Positions 41,863 through 51,386 are shown, numbered from the stretch's first letter. The stretch: 64,000 nucleotides of DNA from Sphingobium indicum B90A (GCF_000264945.2 NZ_CP013070.1:3490501-3554500); one strand, 5' to 3'. Numbers and translations: made by a program. Notes: a model not told the origin generated them from the sequence alone.

Positions 41863-43866
41863 GTGCAGCTTGAGCGCGCGCGCATAAAGAACTTCAGATC
41901 ACTTCGCGATGTTGAAGTGGAATTCGGCGCGCATACGGCCCTGATCGGCGGCAATGGTGCAGGAAAGTCGTCTATCCTGAAGGCGATCGAAATGTTCTAC
42001 TCAACCTCCAAGACCTGCAGCGCCGACGATTTCTTCGGCCGCGATCAGTCGCAACCGATAGCGATCGAACTCACTTTCCACCGGTTAAGTGAGCAGGAGG
42101 CCACCGCTTTTGAAGATCGCGTGCGGGATGGGAAGCTCGTTGTCACGCGAATATTTGACCAGAGCTCTTCAAGCGGCAGGTATCACGGCGTTGTTCCTCA
42201 AGTCGCTGATTTCTTGGCGATCCGTGCCCACGCTACCGCCACATCGAAGCGCGCTGCCTACAACGAGCTTCGCGAGAATAATCCAGCTTATGCTGGTCTC
42301 CCGAACGCTGGCAGTCAGGCGGCAGTAGATCAGGCGCTCCTAGAATGGGAGGCAAACCACCCCGAACAGCTAGTGTTGCTCCCCGACGATGGTCAGTTCT
42401 TCGGATTTCAGAACAATAGTCGCGGCAAACTCCAGCGACACACCAGCTTTGTGTTCGTACCTGCCGTACGAGAAGCCTCAGCGGATGCGGCAGACGGCAA
42501 GGCGAGCGTCATCGGAAAGTTGCTCGAACTGCTGGTGCGAAGTCAGATCCTCCAGAGGCCAGATGTCCAAGCATTCAAGGCAACGATGACTGAAGCCTAC
42601 CAGGCGCTGGTATCTGCCGACAACATGCCGGAGCTCGGCGCGCTTGCCGGGACGCTGACGGCCGATCTGCGGGGCTTATACCAAGATGCCGAAGTTTCGT
42701 TGAATTGGCGCGAAATCGGCGAAATGCCGGTTCCACTTCCCATGGCTGACGTGTTTCTCAAGGATGACGGATTTGGCGGTCCAGTAGACAGGCAGGGTCA
42801 TGGCCTTCAGCGCGCGTTTATCTTCACGCTGCTCCAGCATCTCGCGCGCACTACAGTACCGGAGAGCGACGACCTTCAGCCAGATGTGAACGCCGGTGAA
42901 GTCGCGCCGGCAGTGGCGCCTATTCCGGCGCAGGCGCCTACGCTCATCCTCGCGATCGAGGAACCCGAGCTCTACCAGCATCCGACCAAACAGCGACATT
43001 TCGCAGACGTGCTGCGCGGCTTGAGTAGTGGCACTCTTCCTGGTGTCCAAGGCCATACGCAGATTATCTTCGGCTCGCATTCGCCGATGTTCATTTCGAT
43101 GGGCAAAGCCGATGAGATCAGATTGACTCGCCGAACACCCTGTGAAGACAGTGAGTTTAAGCAATGCGCGCTGCAGGCGCTCGACTTGTCGAATGTCGCT
43201 CAGAAGCTGAGAACTGGATGGGACAAGCCGCCGGAACAATATACCGCGCAGACGCTCATTCCGAGATTGCACATCCTAGGTGCCGAGCTTTCGGAAGGGT
43301 TCTTTGCCAACGGCGTCATACTGGTCGAGGGGCGAAGCGACAAAGCAGCACTCACAGCGACGGCACGAATGTTGGGTGTGAGCTTCGAAGCGGCGGGGAT
43401 CGCGATTTTGTCGGCCGAAGGCAAAGCGAACCTCGATCGTCCATATGTGATCTTTCGCGAGTTGGGAATTCCGACATTCATTCTCTGGGATTGTGACCAG
43501 CAACTGCCTGAGGACAAACGATCGCCTGCTATCGATCTCGCGCTCAGCAAGCTTGCGAAACCCGAACAGCAGTTCCAAGCAGCCCCCACGACTGACCTGA
43601 TCGCGGACTGCTATGCTCATTTCGAAAAGACGCTAGAGTTAAAACTCAAGGAGGACCTGACGCCCGTCATCCACACGGAATGTCTTGCCGCCGCGTGCGA
43701 ACCGTTCGGGGTCCACCCCAGTAAAGATAGCCAAAAGATTCCCGACGTTGTCTACCAGATGCTGTTGCGGGCGAAGGAACTAGGGCATGAAAGCGAAATG
43801 CTAACGAACCTTGTTCGTGCGATGTGGCGCTTCTTCCGTGATGAGGAAATTCCACAGGCGCACTAA
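41863..43866 (+). CDS. OLD-family ATPase-TOPRIM nuclease
   Basis: 667 residues from GTG 41863 after GAGGGAGGG. N-terminal AAA/ABC-type ATPase: Walker A LIGGNGAGKSSILKA, Walker B-like LILAIEEPELYQHPTKQ, H-loop IIFGSHSPMFI. C-terminal TOPRIM: GVILVEGRSDKAALTATARM and the acidic FILWDCDQQLP. This is the architecture of OLD/GajA endonucleases, used in phage defence. No UvrD-like helicase (GajB) is adjacent, so it fits the solo (class 1) type. Codon use is less GC-rich than the catabolic cluster that follows. Confidence 0.87.
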   Translation: MQLERARIKNFRSLRDVEVEFGAHTALIGGNGAGKSSILKAIEMFYSTSKTCSADDFFGRDQSQPIAIELTFHRLSEQEATAFEDRVRDGKLVVTRIFDQSSSSGRYHGVVPQVADFLAIRAHATATSKRAAYNELRENNPAYAGLPNAGSQAAVDQALLEWEANHPEQLVLLPDDGQFFGFQNNSRGKLQRHTSFVFVPAVREASADAADGKASVIGKLLELLVRSQILQRPDVQAFKATMTEAYQALVSADNMPELGALAGTLTADLRGLYQDAEVSLNWREIGEMPVPLPMADVFLKDDGFGGPVDRQGHGLQRAFIFTLLQHLARTTVPESDDLQPDVNAGEVAPAVAPIPAQAPTLILAIEEPELYQHPTKQRHFADVLRGLSSGTLPGVQGHTQIIFGSHSPMFISMGKADEIRLTRRTPCEDSEFKQCALQALDLSNVAQKLRTGWDKPPEQYTAQTLIPRLHILGAELSEGFFANGVILVEGRSDKAALTATARMLGVSFEAAGIAILSAEGKANLDRPYVIFRELGIPTFILWDCDQQLPEDKRSPAIDLALSKLAKPEQQFQAAPTTDLIADCYAHFEKTLELKLKEDLTPVIHTECLAAACEPFGVHPSKDSQKIPDVVYQMLLRAKELGHESEMLTNLVRAMWRFFRDEEIPQAH

Positions 43867-44344
43867 GCTTTGGCAGCAACATATGAGGCATGCTGCCATC
43901 GGAGACCGCATCGAGGGCAGCTATCCTCGAGCTAGTCCTATAACTTGCCGTTCCGGACTGTCTGACATAGCGGACATAATGCCTGGCCTCAGCGCGGCAG
44001 TGAGGTGTCCGCTACTGGGAAGGGCAATTCGGCCGCTGAGCGACGGAGAAGGGTCGCAAGCTTCCCTGGGGCTACGCATAGACGAGAGGCATCACCAAAA
44101 AATATGGTTGCGATCAGGTGCAGACTGCGACGGAATATGGTAGGCGCGAATAGATCGAAAAAAGTTGTCAAAGAGGCGGTTTTGGGCATCGAACCTCTCC
44201 TTCATTCACTGCTGCGGGTACAAATGAGGGTATTTAGTCGAACTCGTTTTGAGGACTAAGATTTTAAAACAATTGCATAAAATCTGATTTCGAGTCCTCT
44301 TCTGCACCATTTGCCATCCTTGTGCCATAAACTGGTGAAAGCGC
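43867..44344. other. non-coding junction between accessory region and catabolic cluster
   Basis: 478 bases without a convincing gene. GGCAGCA (43872-43878) and TGCTGCC (43891-43897) can pair after the OLD stop. AT-rich around 44230-44300, in contrast with the GC-rich cluster to the right; probably the right edge of the accessory DNA. Confidence 0.5.
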
Positions 44345-45100
44345 TTACGCTTCACGCTGGGGGTGGTGCAAATGAACCTCGTCCTCTCCAGTCATGGCGG
44401 CGGTTTCCACCTGCCCGGCGCTATATGCATAACATCGCCCGAGCATCTCCGGGTTGTCGCGAGCAGGTCGACCTGCAACTTGTGAGGGGCGGTAGCGCCG
44501 ACCGATGGCTATGAGCCAAGTCCGCGCCAGGATGGTGGCGGCTTCAAGTCGATCCTGCTCAAAGGCGCGGCTGGCCCATGCGGCGAAGCCTGCTCCCAGC
44601 GGTCTTCCCCGAAGCTCCAGCGGATCGAGAATCGCACCCTGTCGGACCAGCCAGCGACAGACCAGCCGGCCGTTTCGCCGGATCGTGATGGGGACTGGCA
44701 ATTCTACCTCATCCGGGACTTCCGCTTCATAGACTATCTCCATCGACGGTCCTTGAGCATGGCCAATCGCCATGACCGCCAGGTCCAGAAGATGGGTGCA
44801 ATGACGGCGCGCGATCCCCCCGGTGTAGAAGTCGCGCCTTGGCGTGCCGATCGGCAGCCCGACCAGGGACTGAAGCTGGGCGATCGCGCCGGGGCATGCC
44901 GTGGTGGGAAGGCGGATGCCTTGGCCCGCAATGGCGGTCACGATCGAGGCGTCATGCAGGATGGAACAGCGCATTTCATGGAAATTGTCGAGGAGATGGC
45001 TGTCGACCCGATTGGGCCGCGCGCGCAGGGACACGCGACGAATGGTGGAGCCGGTCCCGTAATCCGGATTGAGTGGAAAGTTGAGCTGCCCGGGTCTCAT
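44345..45100 (-). CDS. DUF2889 domain protein
   Basis: About 251 residues from ATG 45100 (a TTG at 45133 is in frame). DUF2889 pattern: LDNFHEMRCSILHDASIVTA, TTACPGAIAQLQSLVGLP, ARRHCTHLLDLAVMAIGHAQ. In proteobacteria the family is found in steroid and other CoA-ester catabolic clusters; its reaction is not established. Last gene of the minus-strand operon, 75 bases after the crotonase gene. Confidence 0.78.
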   Translation of the reverse strand: MRPGQLNFPLNPDYGTGSTIRRVSLRARPNRVDSHLLDNFHEMRCSILHDASIVTAIAGQGIRLPTTACPGAIAQLQSLVGLPIGTPRRDFYTGGIARRHCTHLLDLAVMAIGHAQGPSMEIVYEAEVPDEVELPVPITIRRNGRLVCRWLVRQGAILDPLELRGRPLGAGFAAWASRAFEQDRLEAATILARTWLIAIGRRYRPSQVAGRPARDNPEMLGRCYAYSAGQVETAAMTGEDEVHLHHPQREA

Positions 45101-45175
45101 GGCAAGGGCGCGGACCTGCCGGCGCAGGTGCAAGATTCACGCGGCTTGTCGAGCGCCTTGTCCATCAATGCGCCC

Positions 45176-45958
45176 CTATGCGAAACGCGGCGGTCGCTTC
45201 GCCAGGAAGGCGGCGACTCCTTCCCGCCCTTCGGCGGCACCGGCGGACTTGGCAATCGAGGCGGCCTCGCGATCCAACTGGGCGGCAAGGTCGGCGGTTG
45301 CCGATTCCATCAGCAAAGCGCGGCATCTGGCGAGTGCGCGGATCGGCCCCTTTGCGAGCGTCGACGCAATGGCCGACGCCTCGGCACGAAGCGCGTCGTC
45401 GGGGACCATGCGCGTCACAAGGCCGATGGCGGCCGCTTCCTCCGCCCTGATTCGTCGATTGGCGAACAGCATTTCCTGCGCCCGCCGCATCCCGACCAGG
45501 CGCGGCAGCCACCATGATGCGCCGCCATCCGGCGTCAGTCCGACGGCGCTATAGGCCGAGGTGAAATGCGCGGAGGCGGCCGCCAGCGCAATGTCCCCCA
45601 ATATTGCAAGGCTAAGCCCCGCACCGGCGGCAGGACCATTGATCGCCGTGACCAGAGGCTTTTCCATCGTGGCGAGCCGATGGACGCCGGCGTGGAAACT
45701 GCGCGCAAGGGCGCCGACCGCCGCTTCGGCGTCCTCCCCGGCGGCGGAGAAGGCGTCGATGTCGCCGCCGACGCAGAAATATTTGCCGCTTCCGGTGAGG
45801 ACGACGGAGCGTATGTCCCGCTCCGCCGCGCATCGCTCCGCCAGTTCATGAAGGCGGAATGCGAATTCAGGATCGACGGAGTTGCGCTTTTCGGGGCGTG
45901 CCAGCGTCAGCCATGCGATGCCGTCATCAATGTCGAGAGTGATGGCCGGACCGTTCAT
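45176..45958 (-). CDS. enoyl-CoA hydratase/isomerase (PaaG-like crotonase)
   Basis: 260 residues. CoA-binding and oxyanion motifs are present: FCVGGDIDAFS and NGPAAGAGLSLAILGD. The two catalytic glutamates of true hydratases are not found in ASAHFTSAYSAVGL, while the aspartate in VGLTPDGGASWWLPRLVG matches PaaG-type isomerases, so double-bond isomerisation or ring chemistry is likelier than simple hydration. The ATG overlaps the kinase stop (ATGA). C terminus AFLAKRPPRF is typical. Confidence 0.85.
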   Translation of the reverse strand: MNGPAITLDIDDGIAWLTLARPEKRNSVDPEFAFRLHELAERCAAERDIRSVVLTGSGKYFCVGGDIDAFSAAGEDAEAAVGALARSFHAGVHRLATMEKPLVTAINGPAAGAGLSLAILGDIALAAASAHFTSAYSAVGLTPDGGASWWLPRLVGMRRAQEMLFANRRIRAEEAAAIGLVTRMVPDDALRAEASAIASTLAKGPIRALARCRALLMESATADLAAQLDREAASIAKSAGAAEGREGVAAFLAKRPPRFA

Positions 45959-47025
45959 CGGGCGCCGGCCTTCTCCGCCTGCCGCCACGCCAGGCGCATG
46001 AGTTCCGGCAGTACCGCAACCCGCTCGCGCGCCTGCGCGGAGGAGGCGTTGCCACGGATGACCCGGCCCTTGATGCCGTGGAAGATGGCCGCGAGCCGAA
46101 AGAAGTTGAAGGCCACGTAGAAGTCGTAACCCGGCATGTCCGCCAGACCCCTGCGCCGGCAATAGGCCGCGAGATAGGCCTCTTCATCGGCTATGCCGAG
46201 CGCGGCGGGGTCGCTCCCGCCGAGGCCCGCGACGATGTGCGGCGGCATCCGATACATCATCGCATGATAGGCGAAGTCCGCGCCCGGATGCCCCAGGGTC
46301 GAAAGCTCCCAGTCGAGCACGGCCAGCACGCGAGGCTGCGTCGGGTGGAAGATCAGATTGTCGATGCGGAAATCGCCATGGACGATGCTCGTTTCCTCGC
46401 CCGGCGGGATGTGGGCGGGGAGCCATTCCACCAGCCGGTCCATATAGGGATCGCGGCCCGCCTGCGCGTCCTCAAGATATTGGCGGGACCAGCGCGCTAT
46501 CTGCCGTTCGAAATAGTTGCCGGGTCGGCCATAGTCCGCAAGGCCGGCGGCCACATGATCGATGCTGTGGAGATCGGCGATCGTCGCGTTCATCGCATCG
46601 AACAGCGCGGCTCTTTCCGGGGGAGACACGCCGGGAAGCGCGGCATCCCAGAAGATGCGGCCTTCCACCATGTCCATGACGTAGAAGATCGTGCCGATGA
46701 CCGCGGGATCGGTGCACAGGCCATGGACGGCGGCGACCGGAAAGCCTGCCCGCGAGAGGGCGGCGAGCACCCTTGCCTCCCGGTCGAGCGCATGGGCGCC
46801 CTTGAGCAAGGGGCCGGGCGGTTGCTTGCGCAGGACATAGGTCTTGCCGGGCGTGAGCAGCTTGTACGTCGGATTGGACTGCCCGCCCTTGAACTGCTCG
46901 ATCGTGAGCGGCCCGGCATAGTCGGAGACATGGGCGCGCATCCAGGCGTCCAGCGCTCCCAGATCCAGCTCATAGCCGGGGCGAACGGCGGCGGTTCCGC
47001 TATTGTCTTCGACCAGGGCATTCAT
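45955..47025 (-). CDS. APH-type phosphotransferase, ACAD10/11-associated
   Basis: 356 residues of the aminoglycoside-phosphotransferase/choline-kinase-like fold: IEQFKGGQSNPTYKLLTPG, VLRKQPPG, the Brenner-type HGDFRIDNLIFHP with its catalytic Asp/Asn, and LDWELSTLGHPGADFAY. This branch is the kinase half of eukaryotic ACAD10/ACAD11, which phosphorylates hydroxyacyl-CoAs before elimination. The matching dehydrogenase lies two genes upstream in the same operon. ATGA overlaps join it to both neighbours. Confidence 0.87.
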   Translation of the reverse strand: MNALVEDNSGTAAVRPGYELDLGALDAWMRAHVSDYAGPLTIEQFKGGQSNPTYKLLTPGKTYVLRKQPPGPLLKGAHALDREARVLAALSRAGFPVAAVHGLCTDPAVIGTIFYVMDMVEGRIFWDAALPGVSPPERAALFDAMNATIADLHSIDHVAAGLADYGRPGNYFERQIARWSRQYLEDAQAGRDPYMDRLVEWLPAHIPPGEETSIVHGDFRIDNLIFHPTQPRVLAVLDWELSTLGHPGADFAYHAMMYRMPPHIVAGLGGSDPAALGIADEEAYLAAYCRRRGLADMPGYDFYVAFNFFRLAAIFHGIKGRVIRGNASSAQARERVAVLPELMRLAWRQAEKAGAR

Positions 47026-48461
47026 CGGGCGTCGCCTTCCCTCGAAATGGGCGGGGGCAGCCATTGGCCGTTCAGCATGTCGGGCTTTGGCCCATAGGCG
47101 CGGATCACGACGAAAAATGGGCCCGCCGGTGCGGGAAGCCAGTTTCCATCGGATGATGCGGCATGCTGGATGCGGATTTCGATGGAGCCGTCCTTCCGCA
47201 CCTTCAGGCCCTTTGTCCGGTCGCTCACCAGATAGCGACGCAGCGGATTGGGATGGAGGGCGAAGGTCTTTGCGTCGTAGAGCGTGACGGACCAGAAGCT
47301 GTTGACGGGCGGGGGCGTTTGCAGCCGGAGCATGTAGCGCGACGACGCGCCGTCCAGCGCCGATCCATTGCCGTCCGCGAACGTGGTGTAGGAGGCATTT
47401 TCCTCCCGCACATTCGCCCCGAGGCCAGCCATGTTGATGACGGACCGGCGCAGATAATTGAAACCGTAGACGCCCTTGTTGACCTTCATCCAGCCCGTGC
47501 CGGTGGGTTCGCCCAATTGCGACTTGGCGCGTGTGAGCATGTCCAGCGCCTCCGCGTAACCGCTTTCGATGGCGGCTCGCGTGGTCGGGGCCAGCCTGTC
47601 AGGGTTGAACGGGCGGTCGTCCCCTATGCCGAGCGGTCGAAATCGCGACACAAGGGCCTCCTCGCCCGGCTGCCAGCCATTGGCCCGAAGCAGATAGTCG
47701 AGCGCCCGGAAATAGCCGATAGCGCCAGGGGCGGGTGGTGGTGGCGCTGCGCCGCCATGAGAGCCCGCCGTCCCTTCGCCTTCCGGAACGATGATCCGGA
47801 CCGCATCCTGAAAAGCGCGCGCGGTCCGGACTTCGGCGTCGGACTGGGCAAAGGCGCGCATCAGGATCCAAAGCTGGGTCGTGGCGGCCGGATAGACCGT
47901 GACCCCGGCGGGCGCGGTCCCGCGCCAGTTGCGCGGCACCAGCAGGAAGCGGCCGCCCTTGACGCCTATCGTGCGATTGCTGAGGTTGCTGGGATTGCCG
48001 AAGATGTCGAAGATGTTGAGCGTGAAATATTTGAGCTGCGTGGCCGGGATGTCGATTTCGACCGGGCCCCTGCTCAGGTCGATCCAGGCCGTGGAGTAGA
48101 GCGTGTCCGTATTGGGCACCTTGAACGTGGCATAGTCCGGCCCCGCAAGGTTCCTCTCATGCGCGAAGCGGTTGAACCCCGTGTAGTTGCTGGAACTCCG
48201 GTCGAACACCTGCCGATAGAGTTGCTCATAGTGCAGATAGGCAGCCATGCCATAGACGGTCGCGTCGAACGCGACGGTCCGGAGCAGGGTGGCGCGATCC
48301 TTCTCGTCCCTGGGCAGCAGGTCTTCGCCATATCCGGCCTGCGAAATGGGCGCCTCCGGCGCGGCGAAGTTCGCTGGCTGGGCATGTCCAGCGGTCGAGG
48401 CAAGGAGCGGCAGGAGAACCAGCATCGGCCGCATGGCCGGCATCCATCGTCCGGCGCTCAT
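47022..48461 (-). CDS. exported DUF1254/DUF1214 protein
   Basis: 479 residues with a signal peptide ending GHAQP. The N-terminal DUF1254 part has AFDATVYGMAAYLHYEQLY and VPNTDTLYSTAWIDLSRGPV; the C-terminal DUF1214 part has NSFWSVTLYDAKTF and NPLRRYLVSDRT. Periplasmic or outer-membrane location is likely; the biochemical role is unknown. It is coupled by ATGA overlaps between the ACAD and the kinase, and has a paralogue at 60352, so the protein is tied to this pathway. Confidence 0.85.
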   Translation of the reverse strand: MSAGRWMPAMRPMLVLLPLLASTAGHAQPANFAAPEAPISQAGYGEDLLPRDEKDRATLLRTVAFDATVYGMAAYLHYEQLYRQVFDRSSSNYTGFNRFAHERNLAGPDYATFKVPNTDTLYSTAWIDLSRGPVEIDIPATQLKYFTLNIFDIFGNPSNLSNRTIGVKGGRFLLVPRNWRGTAPAGVTVYPAATTQLWILMRAFAQSDAEVRTARAFQDAVRIIVPEGEGTAGSHGGAAPPPPAPGAIGYFRALDYLLRANGWQPGEEALVSRFRPLGIGDDRPFNPDRLAPTTRAAIESGYAEALDMLTRAKSQLGEPTGTGWMKVNKGVYGFNYLRRSVINMAGLGANVREENASYTTFADGNGSALDGASSRYMLRLQTPPPVNSFWSVTLYDAKTFALHPNPLRRYLVSDRTKGLKVRKDGSIEIRIQHAASSDGNWLPAPAGPFFVVIRAYGPKPDMLNGQWLPPPISREGDAR

Positions 48462-49618
48462 CCCTGCGCCGCCTTCCAGTCGCGCTTGATCTTCTTGGCC
48501 AGGCTCCATTTATGGACTTCGGTCGGACCGTCATAGATGCGGAAGGCGCGGATTTCCCGGAACGCCTGCTCGACGATGGTGTCGCCGGACACGCCCGTCC
48601 CGCCCATCACCTGGACGCAGCGGTCGGCGACGCGAAACAGCGCATCCGACACCGCGACCTTCGCCATGGAGCTTTCCGCCGTGCCGAGCGATCCCGTGTC
48701 GAGGACGCCCGCGCACCAGTCGATCATCCGTTCGGCCTGCTTCAGGTCGATCAGGTTGTCCGCCAGCATGAAGCCGACACCTTCATGATCGACCAGCGGC
48801 TTGCCGAAGGCGTGGCGGCGGCAGGCATAGTCGGTGGCGATTTCATGCGCGCGCGTCGCGAGGCCGAGCCAGCGCATGCAGTGGGACAGGCGGGCAGGGC
48901 TGAGGCGTATCTGCGCATAGGAAAAGCCTTCTCCGCTCGCGCCCAGCATCTGGTCCGCCGGCACGCGCAGATCGACGATGTCGACTTCCGCGTGCCCGCC
49001 GGGCATCGAACTGTCGATAGTGTCGATCACGCGCACCGTCCGGATCGCCGGGTTGGGCAGGTCGACGAGGAACATGCAAGCGCCCTCGTCCGACCGGGCC
49101 ATGACGATGCCCACGCGCGCGCCTTCCGCCCCGGTGATGAACTTCTTGCGGCCGTCGATGACCCAATGGTTGCCGTCGAGGCGGCAGGTCGTCTGCATCA
49201 TCGACGGATCGGACCCCGCGCCGCCGGTTTCGGCAGGCTCGGTCATGAAGAAGGCGGAGCGCGCCTCGCCCCTCACCAGAGGGTCGAGAAACCGGGCCTT
49301 CTGCCCGGCGCTGCCCACCTTTCCGAGCAGATACATATTGCCCTCGTCAGGGGCCGCGGTGTTGCAGGCGAGGGGGCCGAGCGGCGACAGGCCCGTCTTG
49401 ATGAGGACGATGGCTGTTTCCCGCTGCGTCAGATGCGATCCGTCAGGCAGGATATGCGGGGTCAGCACGCCTGCCTCGCACGCTTTTGCGCGCAGTTCCC
49501 CGACGAGCGCGTCTTCCGGGCCATGAAAGCCGAGGCGACCATCCTTTTCATAGGGAATGACCAGGTTCCGGACGAAGGCTTCCACCCTTGAGGCGATGGC
49601 GGTTGCTCGCTCGGTCAT
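48458..49618 (-). CDS. acyl-CoA dehydrogenase of ACAD10/11 type
   Basis: 386 residues of the flavoprotein acyl-CoA dehydrogenase family. Motifs: LACNTAAPDEGNMYLLGKVG, FFMTEPAETGGAGSDPSMMQ, VIDGRKKFITGAEGARVGIV, and near the end VMGGTGVSGDTIVEQAFREI. The ACNTAAPDEGNM stretch is characteristic of the ACAD10/11 branch, which acts with an APH-type kinase on hydroxyacyl-CoAs. The ATG at 49618 overlaps the SDR stop. Confidence 0.88.
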   Translation of the reverse strand: MTERATAIASRVEAFVRNLVIPYEKDGRLGFHGPEDALVGELRAKACEAGVLTPHILPDGSHLTQRETAIVLIKTGLSPLGPLACNTAAPDEGNMYLLGKVGSAGQKARFLDPLVRGEARSAFFMTEPAETGGAGSDPSMMQTTCRLDGNHWVIDGRKKFITGAEGARVGIVMARSDEGACMFLVDLPNPAIRTVRVIDTIDSSMPGGHAEVDIVDLRVPADQMLGASGEGFSYAQIRLSPARLSHCMRWLGLATRAHEIATDYACRRHAFGKPLVDHEGVGFMLADNLIDLKQAERMIDWCAGVLDTGSLGTAESSMAKVAVSDALFRVADRCVQVMGGTGVSGDTIVEQAFREIRAFRIYDGPTEVHKWSLAKKIKRDWKAAQG

Positions 49619-50367
49619 TGCGCGGTGCTCCCGCCGTCGATCACGAGTTCGGCGCCCGTCATGTAGCGGGATTCGTCGCTGGCCAGGAAAAGGATGCCGT
49701 CGGCGATCTCCTCCGCCTGCCCGATCCGGCCGAGCGGGACGTCCGCCAGCAGGGTTCTGGCGATTTCCGCATCGGCATGGGCAGGCGCGGTCAGCGGCGT
49801 CGCGATGTGACCGGGGTGAATGGAGTTTGCCCGCACGCCGTTGCCGGCCGCCGCGCATTCGATAGCGGTCGCCTTGGTGAACATCCGGACGCCCCCCTTC
49901 GCCGCGCTGTAGGAGCCGGTGCCGGCGCCCGCCACGATGCCCCGAATGGAGGACATGTTGACGATCGCCCCCCGGCCGGAGGCGGCGAGCAGCGGCATCA
50001 TATATTTGGTGCCTAAGAAAACACTGTCGAGATTGACGGCGATGATCGACCGCCATTGCGCCAGCGTCGTGTCCGCGATCGACGCGAACTTGCCGAACCC
50101 GGCATTGTTGACGAGGATGTCGAGCGTGCCGAACCGCGTTTTCACGCGATCGGCCAGCGCGATCCATGCCTGCTCGTCGGTGACGTCCATGACCACGACC
50201 TCATGGCGGTCGCCCGGCAGGGACTTGGCCGCATCCGACAGGGCATCCCCGTTGCGATCGGACAGAATGAGTGTCGCGCCCTCCGCCGCGAAGCGCCGGG
50301 CGGTGGCGAGCCCGATGCCCGAAGCAGCGCCGGTGACGAGCGCGATCCGCCCCTGAAGCCTGCTCAC
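49615..50367 (-). CDS. short-chain dehydrogenase/reductase
   Basis: 250-residue classical SDR: cofactor loop TGAASGIG near residue 13, NNAG in ILVNNAGFGKF, active-site serine in NMSSIRG and YSAAKGG. Probably oxidises or reduces a hydroxyl/keto group of the CoA-bound or free substrate; SDRs of this type are abundant in steroid and terpenoid clusters. ATGA overlaps on both sides. Confidence 0.88.
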   Translation of the reverse strand: MSRLQGRIALVTGAASGIGLATARRFAAEGATLILSDRNGDALSDAAKSLPGDRHEVVVMDVTDEQAWIALADRVKTRFGTLDILVNNAGFGKFASIADTTLAQWRSIIAVNLDSVFLGTKYMMPLLAASGRGAIVNMSSIRGIVAGAGTGSYSAAKGGVRMFTKATAIECAAAGNGVRANSIHPGHIATPLTAPAHADAEIARTLLADVPLGRIGQAEEIADGILFLASDESRYMTGAELVIDGGSTAQ

Positions 50368-51251
50368 GACCTTTCCTCCCCTGCGTCAGCCTTGCCCTTG
50401 CTGAGCGAAATCAGGCTGTCGAAGACCGGATTTTCCCGGGCAAGGATGGCTTGCGTCCGTTGCGCGATCACCTGGTCATACCGGGTCGAGGTAAAGACGT
50501 AGAACTGGTCATTCCGGATGCCGTCGAACGCCTGCGCGGCCACTTCCTCCGGCGAGGGGGCGTTCTGGAACAGATTGTCCGAAATCGACTGGAACTCGGC
50601 GGCTTCGGCCGGCCGCCCGTCGCTGGACCGCAGATGGGCAGGGCGGGATCGTTCGGCCTCGTAAATGCGCGTTGCGACCAGGCCGGGACACAGCATCGTG
50701 ACGCCAATCGGGGCGTTCCGATCGCGCAGGCCGGCATAGAGGGCTTCGGTAATGCGGACGACGGCATGCTTGGACGCGCCATAGACGGCGGAGCCTTCGC
50801 CGCTCACGAAGCCGGCCACGGACGCCGTGTTGAGAATATGCCCCGGCCGCCCCTCGGCCAGCATCCGGGGCACGAAGCTGCGGATGCCGTTCACCACGCC
50901 ATCCATATTGACGCCAAAGGCCCAGCGCCAGTCCTCCAGCGCATATTCCCAGACGAGCCGATGACGGCCGCCGGGGACGACGCCGGCATTGTTGCACAGC
51001 AGGGACACCTCCCCAAAGCGCGACCATGCGAGGTCGGCCAGGGCCTGCACCGCCTCCGGATCGGCCACGTCGGTCCTTTGGAGCGCGATTGCCGGACTGT
51101 CGATGGTTGCGGCCACCGCTTCAAGGTCGGCCAGATTGATGTCGGCGAGGACCAGGTTCATCCCCTCCCGCGCCGCCAGATGGGCAAGCGCCGCGCCAAT
51201 GCCGCTGCCGGCCCCCGTAATGACTGCCGTCCTGCCCTTGAAGTCCCTCAT
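50364..51251 (-). CDS. short-chain dehydrogenase/reductase, first gene of the minus operon
   Basis: 295-residue SDR from ATG 51251 (GGAGCAGG upstream): TGAGSGIGAALAHLA, LLCNNAGVVPGG, VYGASKHAVVRITEAL. It has a C-terminal extension of ~40 residues compared with its neighbour. Translation of all seven minus-strand genes is chained by overlaps from here. The TetR-type palindrome at 51314-51327 lies 63 bases upstream. Confidence 0.87.
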   Translation of the reverse strand: MRDFKGRTAVITGAGSGIGAALAHLAAREGMNLVLADINLADLEAVAATIDSPAIALQRTDVADPEAVQALADLAWSRFGEVSLLCNNAGVVPGGRHRLVWEYALEDWRWAFGVNMDGVVNGIRSFVPRMLAEGRPGHILNTASVAGFVSGEGSAVYGASKHAVVRITEALYAGLRDRNAPIGVTMLCPGLVATRIYEAERSRPAHLRSSDGRPAEAAEFQSISDNLFQNAPSPEEVAAQAFDGIRNDQFYVFTSTRYDQVIAQRTQAILARENPVFDSLISLSKGKADAGEERS

Positions 51252-51313
51252 CCGGGCCTGCTCCTCTCGCATCGGCCGAATTAGGGCGGCCTTCTATAAG
51301 GGTGTGATGTAAT

Positions 51314-51327
51314 CGACCGTCCGGTCG
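51314..51327. promoter_or_regulatory. TetR-type operator 1
   Basis: Perfect palindrome CGACCG-TC-CGGTCG upstream of the minus-strand operon. Same sequence class as the sites at 51387, 52931 and 54435. Confidence 0.75.
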
Positions 51328-51386
51328 GACGTCAACTCCTTATCGGCAGTTGACCGCGATCTCGAAGCGGCATAGCCATGTTCAAC

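Noticed and set aside
43811..44259. Two overlapping plus-strand frames
   Set aside because: Arg-rich, no ribosome binding site, first begins inside the OLD gene; treated as non-coding.
46078..47097. 339-residue plus-strand frame
   Set aside because: Antisense to the APH-type kinase gene.
47163..49591. Two long plus-strand frames (457 and 359 residues)
   Set aside because: Antisense to the DUF1254 and ACAD10/11-type genes; no start signals or domains.
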